Part shown: positions 1 through 13,369 of the stretch, piece after piece | Numbering within the stretch: the stretch's first letter is position 1 | How the letters are laid out: each line of letters opens with the position of its first letter | NCBI RefSeq assembly: GCF_030463565.1 | Contig: NC_134644.1 | Span: 128,213,388-128,277,387 of the forward strand | DNA: 64,000 nt | Origin: Pelecanus crispus | Taxonomy: Eukaryota > Chordata > Aves > Pelecaniformes > Pelecanidae | Direction: 5' to 3' | Position numbers and translations under genes: made by a program | The notes under the pieces: model-generated | Database searches by the model: none | What the model saw: only the letters and a program-made list of their open reading frames with translations | Told to the model about the DNA's origin: nothing

Positions 1-3000
1 AGAGACAGAGAGATGAAGTAAAGCTGTTCCCAAACCATCATTCTCCCAGTTAGGGCATAGACCACAGTGGTCCAGCTACCTCTGTAGGGGCATCACATGA
101 TACTCTCCATATGTGTGAAGCAGCAGCTTGGGTGGCACTTACCTATAGTCAGACCCAGGGCTGACAGCTTTCCTCTTACCCAGCAGTGGGACTCAAATGT
201 CCCCTAGTTCAAATGGTAACAGATTGTTTAAGCTACAGACCCTGCTAATACAAATAGATATTCTTTAACCATATGTTGAGAAGCACAGGTGCAAAATACT
301 CAAAAGAGATGTAATACCAGATTTCCTACAGTGCAGAATACATATACTAAAAACTGAATGTGTCATCTGTTGATTTCAGAGTACTTAACCTTGCCACCTT
401 CAGATTCCTAACACAGGAAGGTTTAGTAAGTTTTATTTATATTTGCCTCATCTATAAAAAAAAAAAAAACCAACGCCTTAGAATGTGTGGGGTTTATATG
501 TATATTTATATGTATGAATGATACATATAAGCTGCATGTTTATTCTTTCTAGACCCATGTTTTCTCCCAGAGCAGCACAGCCTCTTGCAGTTCCGCTTTT
601 TGGATCAGGCTGCTCTTTCCATTTTCTGCTGGTTTTCTTCAGCCATGGATTTCTGTTCTCACAGCACAAACTTGAGATTTCTATACTAGTTAGTTTGCAG
701 TTAGTATACTATTTATTCATGGACTTTAAATTCTTGTCTTTCTCTCTCTCTCCCCAGTTCAGTATTATACAATAGAAAGAGATTAATATTGCTAAATAGT
801 CACTATTTGTTTGCAGAATTGATGTGGCATGTAAAGCAAATAATTGCACATACAAATAGTACGGGTGCTCACAGCTATTTCTCTTGCATACGCAAATAAG
901 GGATTTACACACTTGTAAGGTCATATTTTGCTTACATAAATGATCTTATCTTCTTGCACCCTGTGTAGTGTGGTATTCCAAACATTGTGGGGAACATAAA
1001 AAATGTCAGCACTATATACAAATCATTTTGGCATATGGCATACAATATATACCACTTACAGAGCATGTGGAACAGGGCAGTACAGTGATTAGAATTTTAT
1101 TCAGTAATTTGTATTTCTTTTGACTGTTTCATGGTTAAAGCGGTTTATTCATTCAGGGTGAATAAAAGTTTCCTCTGAACAAATGAACTGAGTTGGGTTA
1201 AGGAGCTGCTTCTCTGAAAGGAGCTGAGAGGTTAAAAAGAACCCCAAAAAGTAGCATTGGAGGAGTAAGGAGAGTCAAGGGATGTTCGGCAATGTGGGAC
1301 CACTTTTTGAGGAGTTCTGCTTGAACTGAAATGCTGCAGCAGTCTCTGACACTCTTCCACAAGGTGAGAGCAGAATACTGTGTGCAGAGGGTAGGCTTGG
1401 GAGCAGCATCTCCTATTCGCCCTGTATTGAAAAGGTATAGAAGACTCTTTAGTTCTTGGATCGGATACAGGAAAATAAATCCCAGAATGTGTTCATCTGG
1501 GGGGAGTGGAAAAGGGAGGAGGGGAAGGAGAATGTGAGAAAAGAAGAGGAGGAGATGAACATTCATTTTTTTTTATTGTGGTTTGAAAGGTGTGCCTAGG
1601 ATTAATTGACAGGGATTGGGTTAAGTGGTAATTGAGTAACAATTTATTAATCAGATCATCATTAATTCTGACCAGATAATGAGGGAGGGTGGGCGAAACT
1701 GTGTGTTTAAACAAGCGTGGTTTTGGCAACTATCTATTACTTTGGGGGGCTGGAGGGAGGGGGCTACTGGACATTGCAGCTTTGCTTTGTTTGTCAAGGA
1801 ATTCTTCAAACCCCGATTTAGCCATTTTTCATGGTGGATTAACCCAAGATTTGACCTTGCTTCCTTTTTGTCCCCTCATCTGCTCAAGAGGTTGTGTGCA
1901 CCTTTGTTGCTCATGTCTGTGGGTTGCTGGGATTTCCCCACTTGAAAAACTCTCTGTGTTGCTCTCTTAAGTTGATACAAACCACCGGCCAAGTGCGAGT
2001 AATTCTTTATGAATAACTGAAGAAACCCTCTTTTGAATAAAAGAACATTTTTAAGCTTATATAGGTGTGTTAAGAGAGAAGGGAAAGGAAAGGTGAAGTG
2101 AAGATACTTTCCTCTTATTAAAAAAAAACCCCAAACTCTTCATCATGTAGGGCTTTTTAAGTCTTGATTACATTCTTAGGGTCTTTTTACTTTCTTCATC
2201 TTTCCAGTTCTTGTAATTCTGCTGACATTTCTTGATGTTACTGATAGAGTGACAAAATACAAGAATTGAGGTAATTGCATTAAAGGAATACTGAAAAAAA
2301 TAAATCCTTATAATTAATTTTCTTCTGCCATAAAGACTTATACCTACCTTCTTGCTTTAAACTAGCATAATGGCAGTAATATTAAGCATTTTTGATGTTA
2401 TTTAAAACTGTCTGGTGAATGTTTTAAGCAGGTTAAGAAAAAATTCAGCTTGCTTGGAATGGTGTAGTCTTGCTTGTTGGTATAGTCTTAGGTTGGCTGT
2501 TTAAAAGAGAGGTTAGGTAAGAAATTGAGGAAAGATGTTGCTATTCGAATACTTGAAGTAATGATTCATTTCATGCTTTAAATAAATAAGGAATTTTTAA
2601 CTAGCATACTTTTATTTAGGTCTAGATTGTCATTTATGAGCTGCTTGACATTCCGAAAACCAGGGAACAAAAGACTCCTTACGCATAATTTTAAAAGGTG
2701 TGGTAATCAGGTAGGATTATCTGTTTCATTGTGTCATAATATCTTGATGTTTTGTTAGGGCATTTTACCCTTTTATTGTTTCCTAGAAGAAATGTAGTAA
2801 GCCACATGCAAGTAAGCTTTTCATTTTTAAAAAAATAATTAATTTGGGCTATATTTTAGATATATAGGCAACAGTTAACTGTGAAATCTCCAATAAACGG
2901 AAGTGGAATGCAGCATTTTATCATTCATCAGTAAGAAGCTGCAATTATTGCACCAACTTTTTTGAACAAATATGATTAATGTTTGAAGTCATGTGACTAA

Positions 3001-6000
3001 TAATACAAGCTAATAAATACTCCCAGTTTCCCTGAGAAATAAGCAACAGTTTGACTAGTGGAACAGTCAAACAAGTATGGGTCTTGAGGCTTTTTGAGAA
3101 GAATCAGTCATTTGGCATAGTTCCATTCCCAGGAAAGAGTAGTTTATTTCCCTCCTGTCAGTTCTGTTTTTGAATTATTTTGTGCTCTCCTCAAAGGCCA
3201 AGCTGTATGACATCTTTGCGCATAGCTGTGGTGGCACACAGTGCTGTGAAACTAATTCTGCCATGTATTTCTTGTCTGTTCTTTGGGAAAGTTAAATCTT
3301 TGGCATATTGTTCCATTGGACATCTGAGGAGCAAAATCTGCTTTATTGTTACTGACTTTTCCTTTTAAGATATGACACCATTATGGTGGTACCACAAAGA
3401 GAAACCTTCTAGAAGTCTGCCTAAGATTTCAGGAAAACGTATGCCCTAGGTTTTGCTGTACTGACGGTGCCTCAGAATTATTTTTGAACTACATTGGGGA
3501 GTTTATAGGAAATTGCATCAAATATTGGAAGTACTAATAAAAACCTTGGCCCTACCACAATCATCATAAAATTCGGAAGAGCTGCCTCATCTTTGCAGCC
3601 TGACTGGAAGGAGCTACCAGGTTGCTCTCGGAGATCTGCCTATTTAGTGCAAACTCTTTTGACTTCAGTCTTGACAAGTAGGGAGGGATCAGGAGAGGAG
3701 CACCCTTCCTAAGGAGCCGGAGAAGAGCAGCTTTGGAAATGATTTGCTGCTGGGGAAAGCAATGTACTCTGGGGTACCCATGTGCTCTACATTCAGGAAC
3801 TGCTCCTGGGTTAACTGCATGTTTGGAATAGGTCAGTTTCATGGAGGTCTTACCCTACAGTTGTTGAAGTCAAGAGGTGTAAATTGTGCAGGTTTAATCC
3901 TGGAATAATAATGTGAAAGCCATTCATTTAGTGATAATGCAATCCATCCGCATGCCCAGGAAAGCAGGACATGGCATTCGCTCTCTCTTAGCTAAGGAGC
4001 CATTTGGCATGCGTAATTTTGTAGATATAAGGAAGAGGATGAGGCATTCTTCTGTTTTTTTAATAGCTAAAAATCATGCACAGTTTAAGGTGCAGCAGGG
4101 GTGGTGTGTGTGCATTTGAATTTTCTGCAGGGAAAGTTTGTATCTTTCTTTGGTCAGAGGAGGAAGAGGGCTTTGATATCCCTGATCCACATACAGTCAG
4201 GCCAACATGTTCCTGCTTGTAGAGTTAGAATAAGGTTCTACTCTCTGTACACACTGATCAAAACACATCTGATACATGTTCTTAGGTGTTCCTGTACATT
4301 TCTCAAACTTAACTTAGACAAATGAGCTGTAGTGCCAAGGGCTAAAGCCAGGAGAAAAACCTGTATTCTGCCTTTTGTTACAAGTCTGCCTATTGTCCTC
4401 TCAAGCCTCAGACCCATCTGCAGGATGACTTCTTTAGACCCATCTGCAGGATGACTTCTTTCACTGGGGTGAATAAACTGTGTTCCGTATTTGTTTAAGA
4501 TTCTGAAATCTTCTGCAAGCCGAACATGTTTCATATTTAGAGAGAAAATCTTCAGATGGCCTTCATCTTTCAAGAGTCTTTTGGAGTAAGAACTTTTAAA
4601 ACATTGTGTCATAAACTGAATTGCAGCAAACAGCTCTCAAAGGCTACTGGAGTTCAGTGAGAGGTTTGGGAAGTGACCAGTAGTTATGTATTACATCAGG
4701 TGTTGTAATAAGTATCATTACCCTTGTAAGTATCTTCACTTCCTCTGTAATGCTAAATCTAAGTGCAAGTGTACATAGGATCCAAATAATTACTATTATC
4801 TCCATATGATGGAGCAGCCTATTTGGTATGCGTATTCACATATCGATAATGCTGTCCCTATCTGAAAATAAACATAGTATGAGTTTCTGAAGGATAAACG
4901 GTGGAGGGAAGATGAGTCTCCCAATAATAAAAGCTCCGAGTGCCTGTCAGAAAGGAGCACAGATGCCTCATTTACCTTGCTGAATTTTGATAGTTAAAGA
5001 CCACCTTTAGCATTGTGTGGAGGGGTTGGTTTTGTTTTTATTTTGCCTGCTACCTTTGCGAAAGGAAATATTTAATAATTTTTTCCCATAAATGTTTACC
5101 CGTAGTTCTCCCGAATTAAGAATGTCTCACTCTACAGGAATGTGAACTAAAAACCAAATAAAGCTTGTAGGCTTCACAACACAGTCATTCGTGCCAATGC
5201 TCTGGCCTATGCTTAGTGATGACCCAGAGTCTAACAATTTATATCCATTTAGTTCTTTAAAAACAGCAAACATGATTTCTTTTCTTCCCCCCCCCCCTTT
5301 AAATCAGCAAGAAAGATGTTGCTGTTTTTGTCACTACCTCCTGACTGTAAAATGTTCAAATAGGTAGTATTTTGCTTATTGTGAAAAAATAAAATAAAAA
5401 TTTAACTGCCTGTAATTCTTGCAAGTACGAAGTAATAAACTAAAGGAAGTGGTGTTTGCAACAGTCTCATTTGCCAGCTGATCTGCCTCAGTCTGAGAAA
5501 AGGAAATGCTAAAGTTAATATGTTCATTTGAACACAATATTTTTTCACTCTAGTGTATTTCAACAGTTGCAGATATCACCAGAGGATTTTTTAAAATAAT
5601 TTTTTAATAAAATCGATTTATAAATAAAATAGAAAGTCAGTAAAGCAGGCCATTAAATAGCATCCACATTTGAAGTTTTAGATAAGTTGAACAAATTCAG
5701 TAAACTATGCATAAGATACATCAGAAGAAATATGAGTCAGAAGTATAATGGCTGGCACTTGGACACAAACTGAAATTTGAGTTTGAAAGCCTGGTCTTCA
5801 CTGTGAAGACTGTGTTTTAAATATTCAGTGTTAGTGAAATAATTCTTCTAGGGGAAATTAGGTTATGTGTTTGTGTGTTTTTGTAGTGTATAGCTGTAAA
5901 TGCACATTGGCACACTGAAAAGACTAAATGAACGTTAAAATATGCAAAAAAGTAAACTTTTTGTAGGGTTTTTAACATGTTTTCCATTAGACTGGCTTTC

Positions 6001-6523
6001 AGTGTTTTTGAAGTGTTTCTGCTGTTCCTTTTAGGTAGCCTACATTTTTAAATTGGTCTGTCTCTTCTGCAGTTATAAAATTAAAATGTGATATTTTTTC
6101 TAATGTTACATTATATGCTATCATTTTTGTAAATATTTTGTGTAAAAATTATTCTTCTTAGAGTTACTCTTACAAGGTGGGGGGATTCAGACCAGTGTTT
6201 CCATCAAAACCAAGCCAACGGACAAACACTTGAGGCAGGAGGGTAGTGATGGACCTTCAACCAGTGGCAGGAGACCCATTTGTTTTTCTGCTTCATCTCG
6301 GGGTATGACCAAAACTGTGATCTCTCATTGAGGAAGTCTGCAATAAATTATTTTCTCTCTCTCTCTAGGCTGGCTTAAAATTAGTCTCACTCCACATCCG
6401 TCTCTCCACCTCTCCTCTCCCTGGTGATCTGTCTTGTCACTGCTACGTGCCAGGGCATCCATTCAGTTGAGCTGGCACAGCTGTTCGTGATGCTAAGTCA
6501 GCAAAGTGATGCAAAAGAAAAAC
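1..6523. other. AT-rich noncoding DNA, probably SPIDR intron
   Basis: All open frames are short and lack coding character or paired splice sites. There is a C11 run near 5287-5297 and the tandem duplication at 4410. Assignment to a SPIDR intron is by extension from the downstream exons. Confidence 0.5.
4410..4461. repeat. perfect 26-bp tandem duplication
   Basis: Two adjacent identical 26-base units, 4410-4435 and 4436-4461, begin AGACCCATCTGCAGGATGAC. Confidence 0.95.
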
Positions 6524-6992
6524 AGAATCATAGAATGGTTTGGGTTGGAAGGGACCTTTAAAGGTCATCTAGTCCATTCCCCCCTGCAATGAGCAGGGAC
6601 AGCTTCAACTAGATGAGGCTGCTGAGAGCCCTGTCCAGCCTGACCTTGAATGTTTCCAGGGATGGGGCGTCTACCACCTCTCTGGGCAACCTGTTCCAGT
6701 GTTTCACACCCTCATTGTAAAAAACTTATTCCTTGTATCTAGCCTGAATCTACCCTCTTTTAGTTTAAAACCATTACCCCTTGTGCTATCGCAACAAGCC
6801 CTGCTAAAAAGTCTGTGCCCATCTTTCTTATAAGCCCCCTTTAAGTACTGAAACGACTTTCTCTTCTCCAGGCTGAACAACCCCAACTCTCTCAGCCTGT
6901 CCTCATAGGAGAGGTGCTCCAGCCCTCTGATGATTTTTGTGTCCCTCCTCTGGACCCACACCAACAGGTCCACATCTTTCTTGTACTGGGGA
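6524..6992 (-). mobile_element. CR1 non-LTR retrotransposon, 5'-truncated 3' end
   Basis: The left edge reads AGAATCATAGAATGGTTTGG, the reverse complement of the CR1 3' terminus. On the - strand the fragment encodes the end of the CR1 ORF2 reverse transcriptase protein, including [20 protein letters not shown]. Relative to the copy at 6993 it lacks a short segment after FSLEKR. It abuts the + strand CR1 copy at about 6993. Confidence 0.93.
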
Positions 6993-7997
6993 CTCCGGTG
7001 ACAAGTGGGGTCCCTCAGGGGTCTGTACTGGGACCAGTGCTATTTAACATCTTCATCAATGACACAGACAGTGGGATCGAGTGCACCCTCAGCAAGTTTG
7101 CAGATGACACCAAGCTGAGTGGTGCAGTTGACACACCAGGAGGACGAGATGTCATCCAGAGGGACCTGGACAAGCTGGAGAGGTGGGCCTGTGTGAACCT
7201 CATGAGGTTCAACAAGGCCAAGTGCAAGGTCCTGCACCTGGGACGGGGCAACCCCCGGTATCAGTACAGGCTGGGGGATGAAGAGATTGAGAGCAGCCCT
7301 GCGGAGAAGGACTTAGGGGTACTGGTAGATGAAAAGCTGGACATGAGCCGGCAATGTGCACTTGCAGCCCAGAAGGCCAACCGTGTCCTGGGCTGCATCA
7401 AAAGAAGCGTGGCCAGCAGGTCGAGGGAGGTGATTCTGCCCCTCTGCTCTGCTCTGGTGAGACCCCACCTGGAGTACTGCGTCCAGCTCTGGGGCCCTCA
7501 GCACAAGAAGGACATGGACCTGTTGGAGGGGGTCCAGAGGAGGGCCACAAAAATGATCTGAGGGCTGGAACACCTCTCCTATGAGGCCAGGCTGAGAGAG
7601 TTGGGGTTGTTCAGCCTGGAGAAGAGAAGGCTGCGAGGAGACCTTATTGCGACCTTCCAATACTTAAAGGGGGCCTACAGGAAGGATGGGGAGAATCTTT
7701 TTAGCAAGGCCTGTTGTGACAGGACAAGGAATAATGGATTTCAACTAAAGAAGAATAGATTTAGACTGGATATAAGGCAGAAATTTTTTACAGTGAGTGT
7801 GGTGAAGCACTGGAACAGGTTGCCCAGAGAGGTGGTAGAGGCCCCATCCCTGGCAACATTCAAGGTCAGGTTGGACGGGGCTGTGAGCAACCTGATCTGG
7901 TTAAAGCTGTCCCTGCTCACTGCACGGGGGTTGGGCTAGATGGCCTCTAAAGGTCCCTTCCAACCCAAAGCATTCTATCATTCCATGATTCTATGAC
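6993..7997 (+). mobile_element. CR1 non-LTR retrotransposon, 5'-truncated, with partial reverse transcriptase
   Basis: The copy begins inside the reverse transcriptase ([15 protein letters not shown]) and contains the catalytic FADD motif ([10 protein letters not shown]). It runs to the CR1 3' terminus (TTCCAACCCAAAGCATTCTA, then repeats of the ATTCTATG type). The frame 6993-7561 is stopped by TGA at 7559-7561 and reopens in the same frame up to 7939. It is therefore a dead, truncated copy. Confidence 0.93.
7559..7561 (+). pseudogene. premature TGA in the CR1 reverse transcriptase ORF
   Basis: The CR1 frame is interrupted by a TGA just before [11 protein letters not shown]. The reading frame is the same on both sides, so this is a point mutation and not a frameshift. 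Confidence 0.85.
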
Positions 7998-8239
7998 TCC
8001 AGAGCTGGATGTAGTACTCCAGGTAAATAACTCAGTTGTTGCATCTGAGATTTGTTTGTTAAAACCAGATCAGTTCCCTGATCTGATTTCTCGTGCTGCC
8101 TCAACCTGTTTTGCCATCACAGTTATGAGGGAGGAGGGGGGACAGTGTACTACAGCTTAGGAGTGGGGAATCGATTGTGTAGGGCAGATACACCTTGATC
8201 TGGTATCTCCTCCAAATACTTTCTGACATGAAACTGGTT

Positions 8240-8290
8240 TTTAGTTTGTGGATGCTAAAGTTGTGGAATGTTTAGTTTGTGGATGCTAAA
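8240..8290. repeat. 20-bp direct repeat, 31-bp period
   Basis: TTTAGTTTGTGGATGCTAAA occurs at 8240-8259 and again at 8271-8290, separated by 11 bases. Confidence 0.93.
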
Positions 8291-11200
8291 TGTTGATACT
8301 GCCTGACAAATAGTATTCCAGTCTGCAGGTTTGATATAGAGAGATATATATGTGTGTGTGGATGTGTATATATATCTACATTTCCATATGGAAAATATGT
8401 TGTTTAAAATTTTGCTGTTCTTGCAGAGCATGAAAAATACTGAATTTTATGATTTGACAGAAAAATCCTTCAGTGGACATGATTTCAAGTCATAGATAAG
8501 AAGACACACTACAGAAAACAAAAATGATCTTGAAATCTACAGAGCACTCAAATGCATTTCATGAGAAGCTGGACATATTCCTAGCTGAATCTGGTCGTTG
8601 AAAAGTTTAGTTTGTGGGGAAGTGTAGGTGGAGATGTTAACATTTCTTTCATTACTCAACCAGAAATTTGAAAACAATCTAAAAAGTTTGCAGTGTCCTG
8701 AGATTGCCTATGTTAAATTTCAGTCCAGAACCAGTGTTAATATCACAAATCTTAGGCAAAGCAAGTTGAACATGGAAGGTGTTTTTTGTCTGTTTCTAGG
8801 CAGACCAAGTGTTCTGACCCTGAGCATTGCTAATTCTGATTTCTGTTTTCTTTGAGCAGTTTTACTTAGATTATTACAGCCTTATGTCATCAGAGGTAGT
8901 ATATGTCTTTATTTCTTTTCACATGGCAATCTTCTGTCTTACCCACATACTGCAAACTGGCCTTGTCACAGATTGTTGTATTTTGATTTGATTATACAGA
9001 GGTGTTGGAAAGGACTTGGAAAAGACAATGGAAAGGCATTCTTTGCTTTCTCCTGCTGGCATGGTTGTATCTCAGGAAAACTTCTGGCTAAAACCCGGTG
9101 AAGTGCAAAGCTTGTGTGGAAGTTTCTTACTGTATATTAAAATGCTGCTGCAGTGCTTTCTGGGAGCGTCACTTTGTGAGCAGCCATGATAAGATTCTCA
9201 GTCATGGTGTGGTGTGTAAATATGTGGTACTTAATCTCTGCCCGGTGTAGGCTTCAGAAAAATTATTTTGAAATCTCCACTTACATGATGTAAGTTACGT
9301 GGAAGTTGGAACTGTAAAAGGTATTTCTGTAGTGGAACCATCTCTTTACCTGTATACCAACGTACAAAGTAAGGAAAGCATGGAGCTTGTTGTGATGAAT
9401 TTTGGAAATGATGGTCTACTGGCAATGCACAGCTTTGTTGGCTACCCAGTAACCATTGTTGTGTAATTTTTATAAATCATAATTTAGCATTTCTAATTTT
9501 TCGAGCTAGGTTGTACACTTGTAAAACTATGTAATGAGATACTTTAAATATATGCCAAATGATTTCTAGCAGATTTTATTTTGGGTATTTAAAGTATCAA
9601 AGGTAACCTTTAATGTCTTTGGAGGTTTTATGGCTTTTTACGGTCACTTTCAGTTCTTCTCCTACTCACCATAATCTTTTGTTAACTGGTGTATTTTAGC
9701 TAGAAAACAATACTGCCCACTAGGGAAATATAACTACAAAACATTCTTCCTACTTCATCAATTAGATGATGTTAGTATAGCTGTATTTACAAAGTTGATT
9801 TGCCCCAGCTCCCGATCACTTAATAATAACTTAATAATAATTAAAAATTATAATATAAAGCATACAAAGAATACACTATTTATATAAGTGGTGTCATACA
9901 TTAACATCCCAGCTGTAGGATTAAAACTAGTGTCTACACTGTGGAATGCAAAAAATGAGGAATACTGGGAATCTTTCATTGATAGCTAATACTGAAATTT
10001 GGGGTCAGTTTATGCAGCACTGAAAAACGCATGTAGTATGGCAGATTGAGGAGAAAGGGGAAATGGATGGGGGAAGACAGGGAGAGTTGTGAATTCAAAT
10101 TAAACAACTGTTGCATGAATTAAATGTTCTCTTGGTGTCTCATCCCAAATCAGATGATATCACATTTGTTTGCCCTACAAGAACATAAATCTTTGTCTGT
10201 GCTGAAGATAAATAACTTTTTGGAGTATAAAAATACAGTTCTTCAAAAAACATTGAATATGCGATATACAATTTTCAGCGTTGATTTGGCTGGCAACTGG
10301 GAAAGTATTAGCCTTTCTAAAGAAAGTCAGTTCATCCTACCATCTTATTCTGCTACCTTTCAATGCTTTCTCAGTCTTTGAGCTTTTTCCTTGTGCATCC
10401 TGTCTTGTCATATCAGGTCAAGCTAAGCTGGGAATGTACCCCTGAAGCAGAATGCTTTTTTGTGCCTTTGCAATTACATATTTGTTTTAACACTGTATGA
10501 AAAAATTATGTATTTTTATACATGCATATTTGTTTACAACTAACTGTGCTTAAAGAGATGTCTTTTGGTCAAGAAAGGAAAGTTTGCGGTGAATTAGACT
10601 TCCATACAAATTTTAAAAAATCCAAAATCTAGTTCTATGTGTGGAACATTTTTATGAGAAATTGTGGGACTGCCATTAAAAGAACCTATTTAGGTAACCG
10701 GCTTAAAAGGAGCAGTGAAATATGGTTCATGCCTGTTGGTTCATGCTGTTTCGGAATTAATGTAAGTGATAATGACACATCCAAATGGGGTTGGTACAGG
10801 TACAGGTACGTAGTACAGGGTGTAGTTACCACCTTTTCTCCAGGAAAATTCTCGTGAATGTTTCTTCCTCTTTGCTTTGGAAATGCCTGTAAACCACCTT
10901 TGAAATCCGTAGGTGCAGTTAAACTGTAAACTCCAGATGAGAGCCTGCAGTTGCTGTTGGGAGTCAGCACTGCTTCATGCCTGGCAGGGAGTCCAGGTAA
11001 GGTAAGGCCATGGAGAAGGTTGGATAAGCCCCTTTTCTTAGCGAGGTTCAGGATCCTCACTGGGCTTCTCCACCGGCTGCCCCGACATACCCAGTCGCGT
11101 TCAGGCAGGCTGCTCTTCCCACACGCAGCCCCGTACCTTCGTTTCAGGTGCATACGAAGGCAGTAGTCTGTTCTCCTGTTACCTTTGTTTGGGATCCAGG

Positions 11201-13336
11201 CCTGGACCCAGCCCCAGTAGCGCCCCAGGAGGACAGCCATAGCCACGCTGGACTTCCAGGGGTGGCGCTGGCAGTCTCAACCTCTTGGTTTTCTGTAGAG
11301 GACCCAGGCTTTTTTATTTTTGCTTTCAAAATTTAAAAATTACCTTTTTTCTGCTAGGTTCCTATTTTTCCTAAGCTTTAATAGGCTGTTTTTAACAACC
11401 AGGAAGAGATGTAAGCACAGAAATTCACTTTTATTTGTGTAAGTTCTGTAACCTAAAATTTGCATGGAAGAGTGGTTCTCTTACAGCTTTTCCTACAGTT
11501 TTACTTCTGCGTAAAAAGAAGTTATATGTTCAAACATACCTCTACAGTTATTGTGAGAAAAAGAGAGGGGGAAAAATATATATATTACATTTCCGTCTCT
11601 CACCACTGTGAGAGTAGCATTGCTTCTACTTACAGTCATACCGGGTAATTATTCTTCGGTATGCTGCATGATTATGTTTTGTCAAAACAAAGCCTTGAAA
11701 ATTAATGATTAGTTACTGCATTACAGTTTTGAAAAATATTTCTAGGAAAAATGGTTGGGAATTTTTCAAGGAAATAATTTTCTGTCAGATCATCTTGTAA
11801 AAAAATTAAAACCTTCTTATGAAAAGCTTGTACAAGCAATTGAAAAATTGTGAAATTGCTGAAATGCTATGTTTTGAAACAATGCCATTTTCCTACTCTA
11901 AAACCACTTGTCTGGAAATTCCATTTAAGTTATGATTTTTTAACTTAGTTTTTTAAATTGGTGAAACAACATGCTTAGATTGATCCAAGTGGGATTCACT
12001 TACTGTGTTTTCATTTATTGCATTTTTGTCTTGTTGATATTTTCACACTTCTTGCAGTGGTGGAAGTTAGGAAACGTGTTTGAAAAATGGCTGGTCAGAA
12101 AGCACATTTATTAAAAATACAGGCATTTTTGTCTCCTATTCTTGAGAATGCCGTTTGGAAGCTTTGTCTGTATTTGTTTTAGAGTATTCCCAATTTTTAA
12201 ATTAGGCTTTTTTTTTCTTTTTATGCTTCACCTGAGGAGTACGCGAGTTAAATGGTGTTACGTGAGCCAAAATCAAGGGTGTCTGAACCGTGAACAGTGT
12301 GTCCCATGACAACAGACAATGCATGAAAATGTGGCCTGTATTTATATAATATATCATCATTTTTATATGCTGGTGGTTCTCCGTATCTTATATTACACAT
12401 CCAGTAGGAAGGAGCCCCCTTGAACCAACCTTCCAACCTCCCTCTGATGGTTCCTGAATGCTTTGTTCTGGGGATGGGGGTGAAGTCAGGCGGGAGGAGC
12501 AGTCTAGCAGCCTGCTTTGAGACCCTTCGATGCAAAGAGATTCTGCTTAGTGGAGGGGCTGCAAGGGCAAAATGCAACTGCTAAGATGCTGACAGTACTC
12601 TGAAATACAAATACTAGCCCTGCTGCCTGTTGTCAAGAAGGATAAGCAGCAGCGACTGACGTTTAAACAGCTACGCCAAAGCTTTGATCTGGTTTTGTGA
12701 CACAGATACTCGCGTGAGGACCAGGGCTTGCAGCCTGTATCAGACGCGCTACAGGCATGTAGAAGAAGTCATCCCTGTCCTAATGCTTCCTCAGCGCAGG
12801 TCAGTGACACGTCTCGGTTAGAGAACGTATGTGTGACAGGAAAAAGAGGATGAGGCAAGTGTGACAATACAGAATACTATCAACAGGAAACTGCATGTTT
12901 TAAAGACAAAAGGTATGTTGTTATCTTGGCTGTGATGTTGTATCTCCTGCTGGCCTGCAATGGGTGACAGCTCAGGAAAATCCAAACTGTGTTTAGCTGT
13001 GCCTCTCCCTTCAAGTCTGTGCTGAATCACATCAGAGGTTGTAACACCAGCATGGTGGTAGGAGAACAATGTGCTATTGTTGATATTCTTTTGGATAAGA
13101 CACAAAACCAGAATCTTAACCACAGAATATTAAATCACCTCTTTTGGCACAAATAGATAGGTTTACTAAGGGCCCTAATCCAGTTCTAATTTACATTATT
13201 ATCTTTTGTCTCTCTAAACACTTCCTGTAGTTTTGATTAGATTTGGTCCTCTTTTTTTTCTTTCCCTTGGAATACAAATAATGAGAACAAACCTGCTGTA
13301 CCGATACTTGAACAGACTTTACTTTCAGGACTGTTT

Positions 13337-13338
13337 TC

Positions 13339-13369
<31 letters not shown>
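13337..13369. repeat. T run followed by about 20 G
   Basis: A T run passes directly into an uninterrupted run of about 20 G (near 13349-13368). Such a G run can form a quadruplex, and its length is prone to sequencing error. Confidence 0.85.

Noticed and set aside
6524..7997. A single CR1 insertion inverted by twin priming
   Set aside because: Both halves carry their own 3' terminus and differ by internal deletions, so two insertions fit better.
10686..11246. A 186-codon open frame on the - strand, with a + strand frame reading FVWDPGLDPAPVAP nearby
   Set aside because: Neither frame has convincing splice sites or a recognisable family. The + strand frame has a fair acceptor at its start but no usable donor.
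12703..12801. An exon-like stretch (acceptor GTGACACAG, donor GCAG|GTCAGT, reading HVEEVIPVLMLPQ)
   Set aside because: Its phase (1 in, 2 out) cannot join the SPIDR exon at 25581 directly, and it does not match the SPIDR protein as I know it. It may deserve a check against RNA data.
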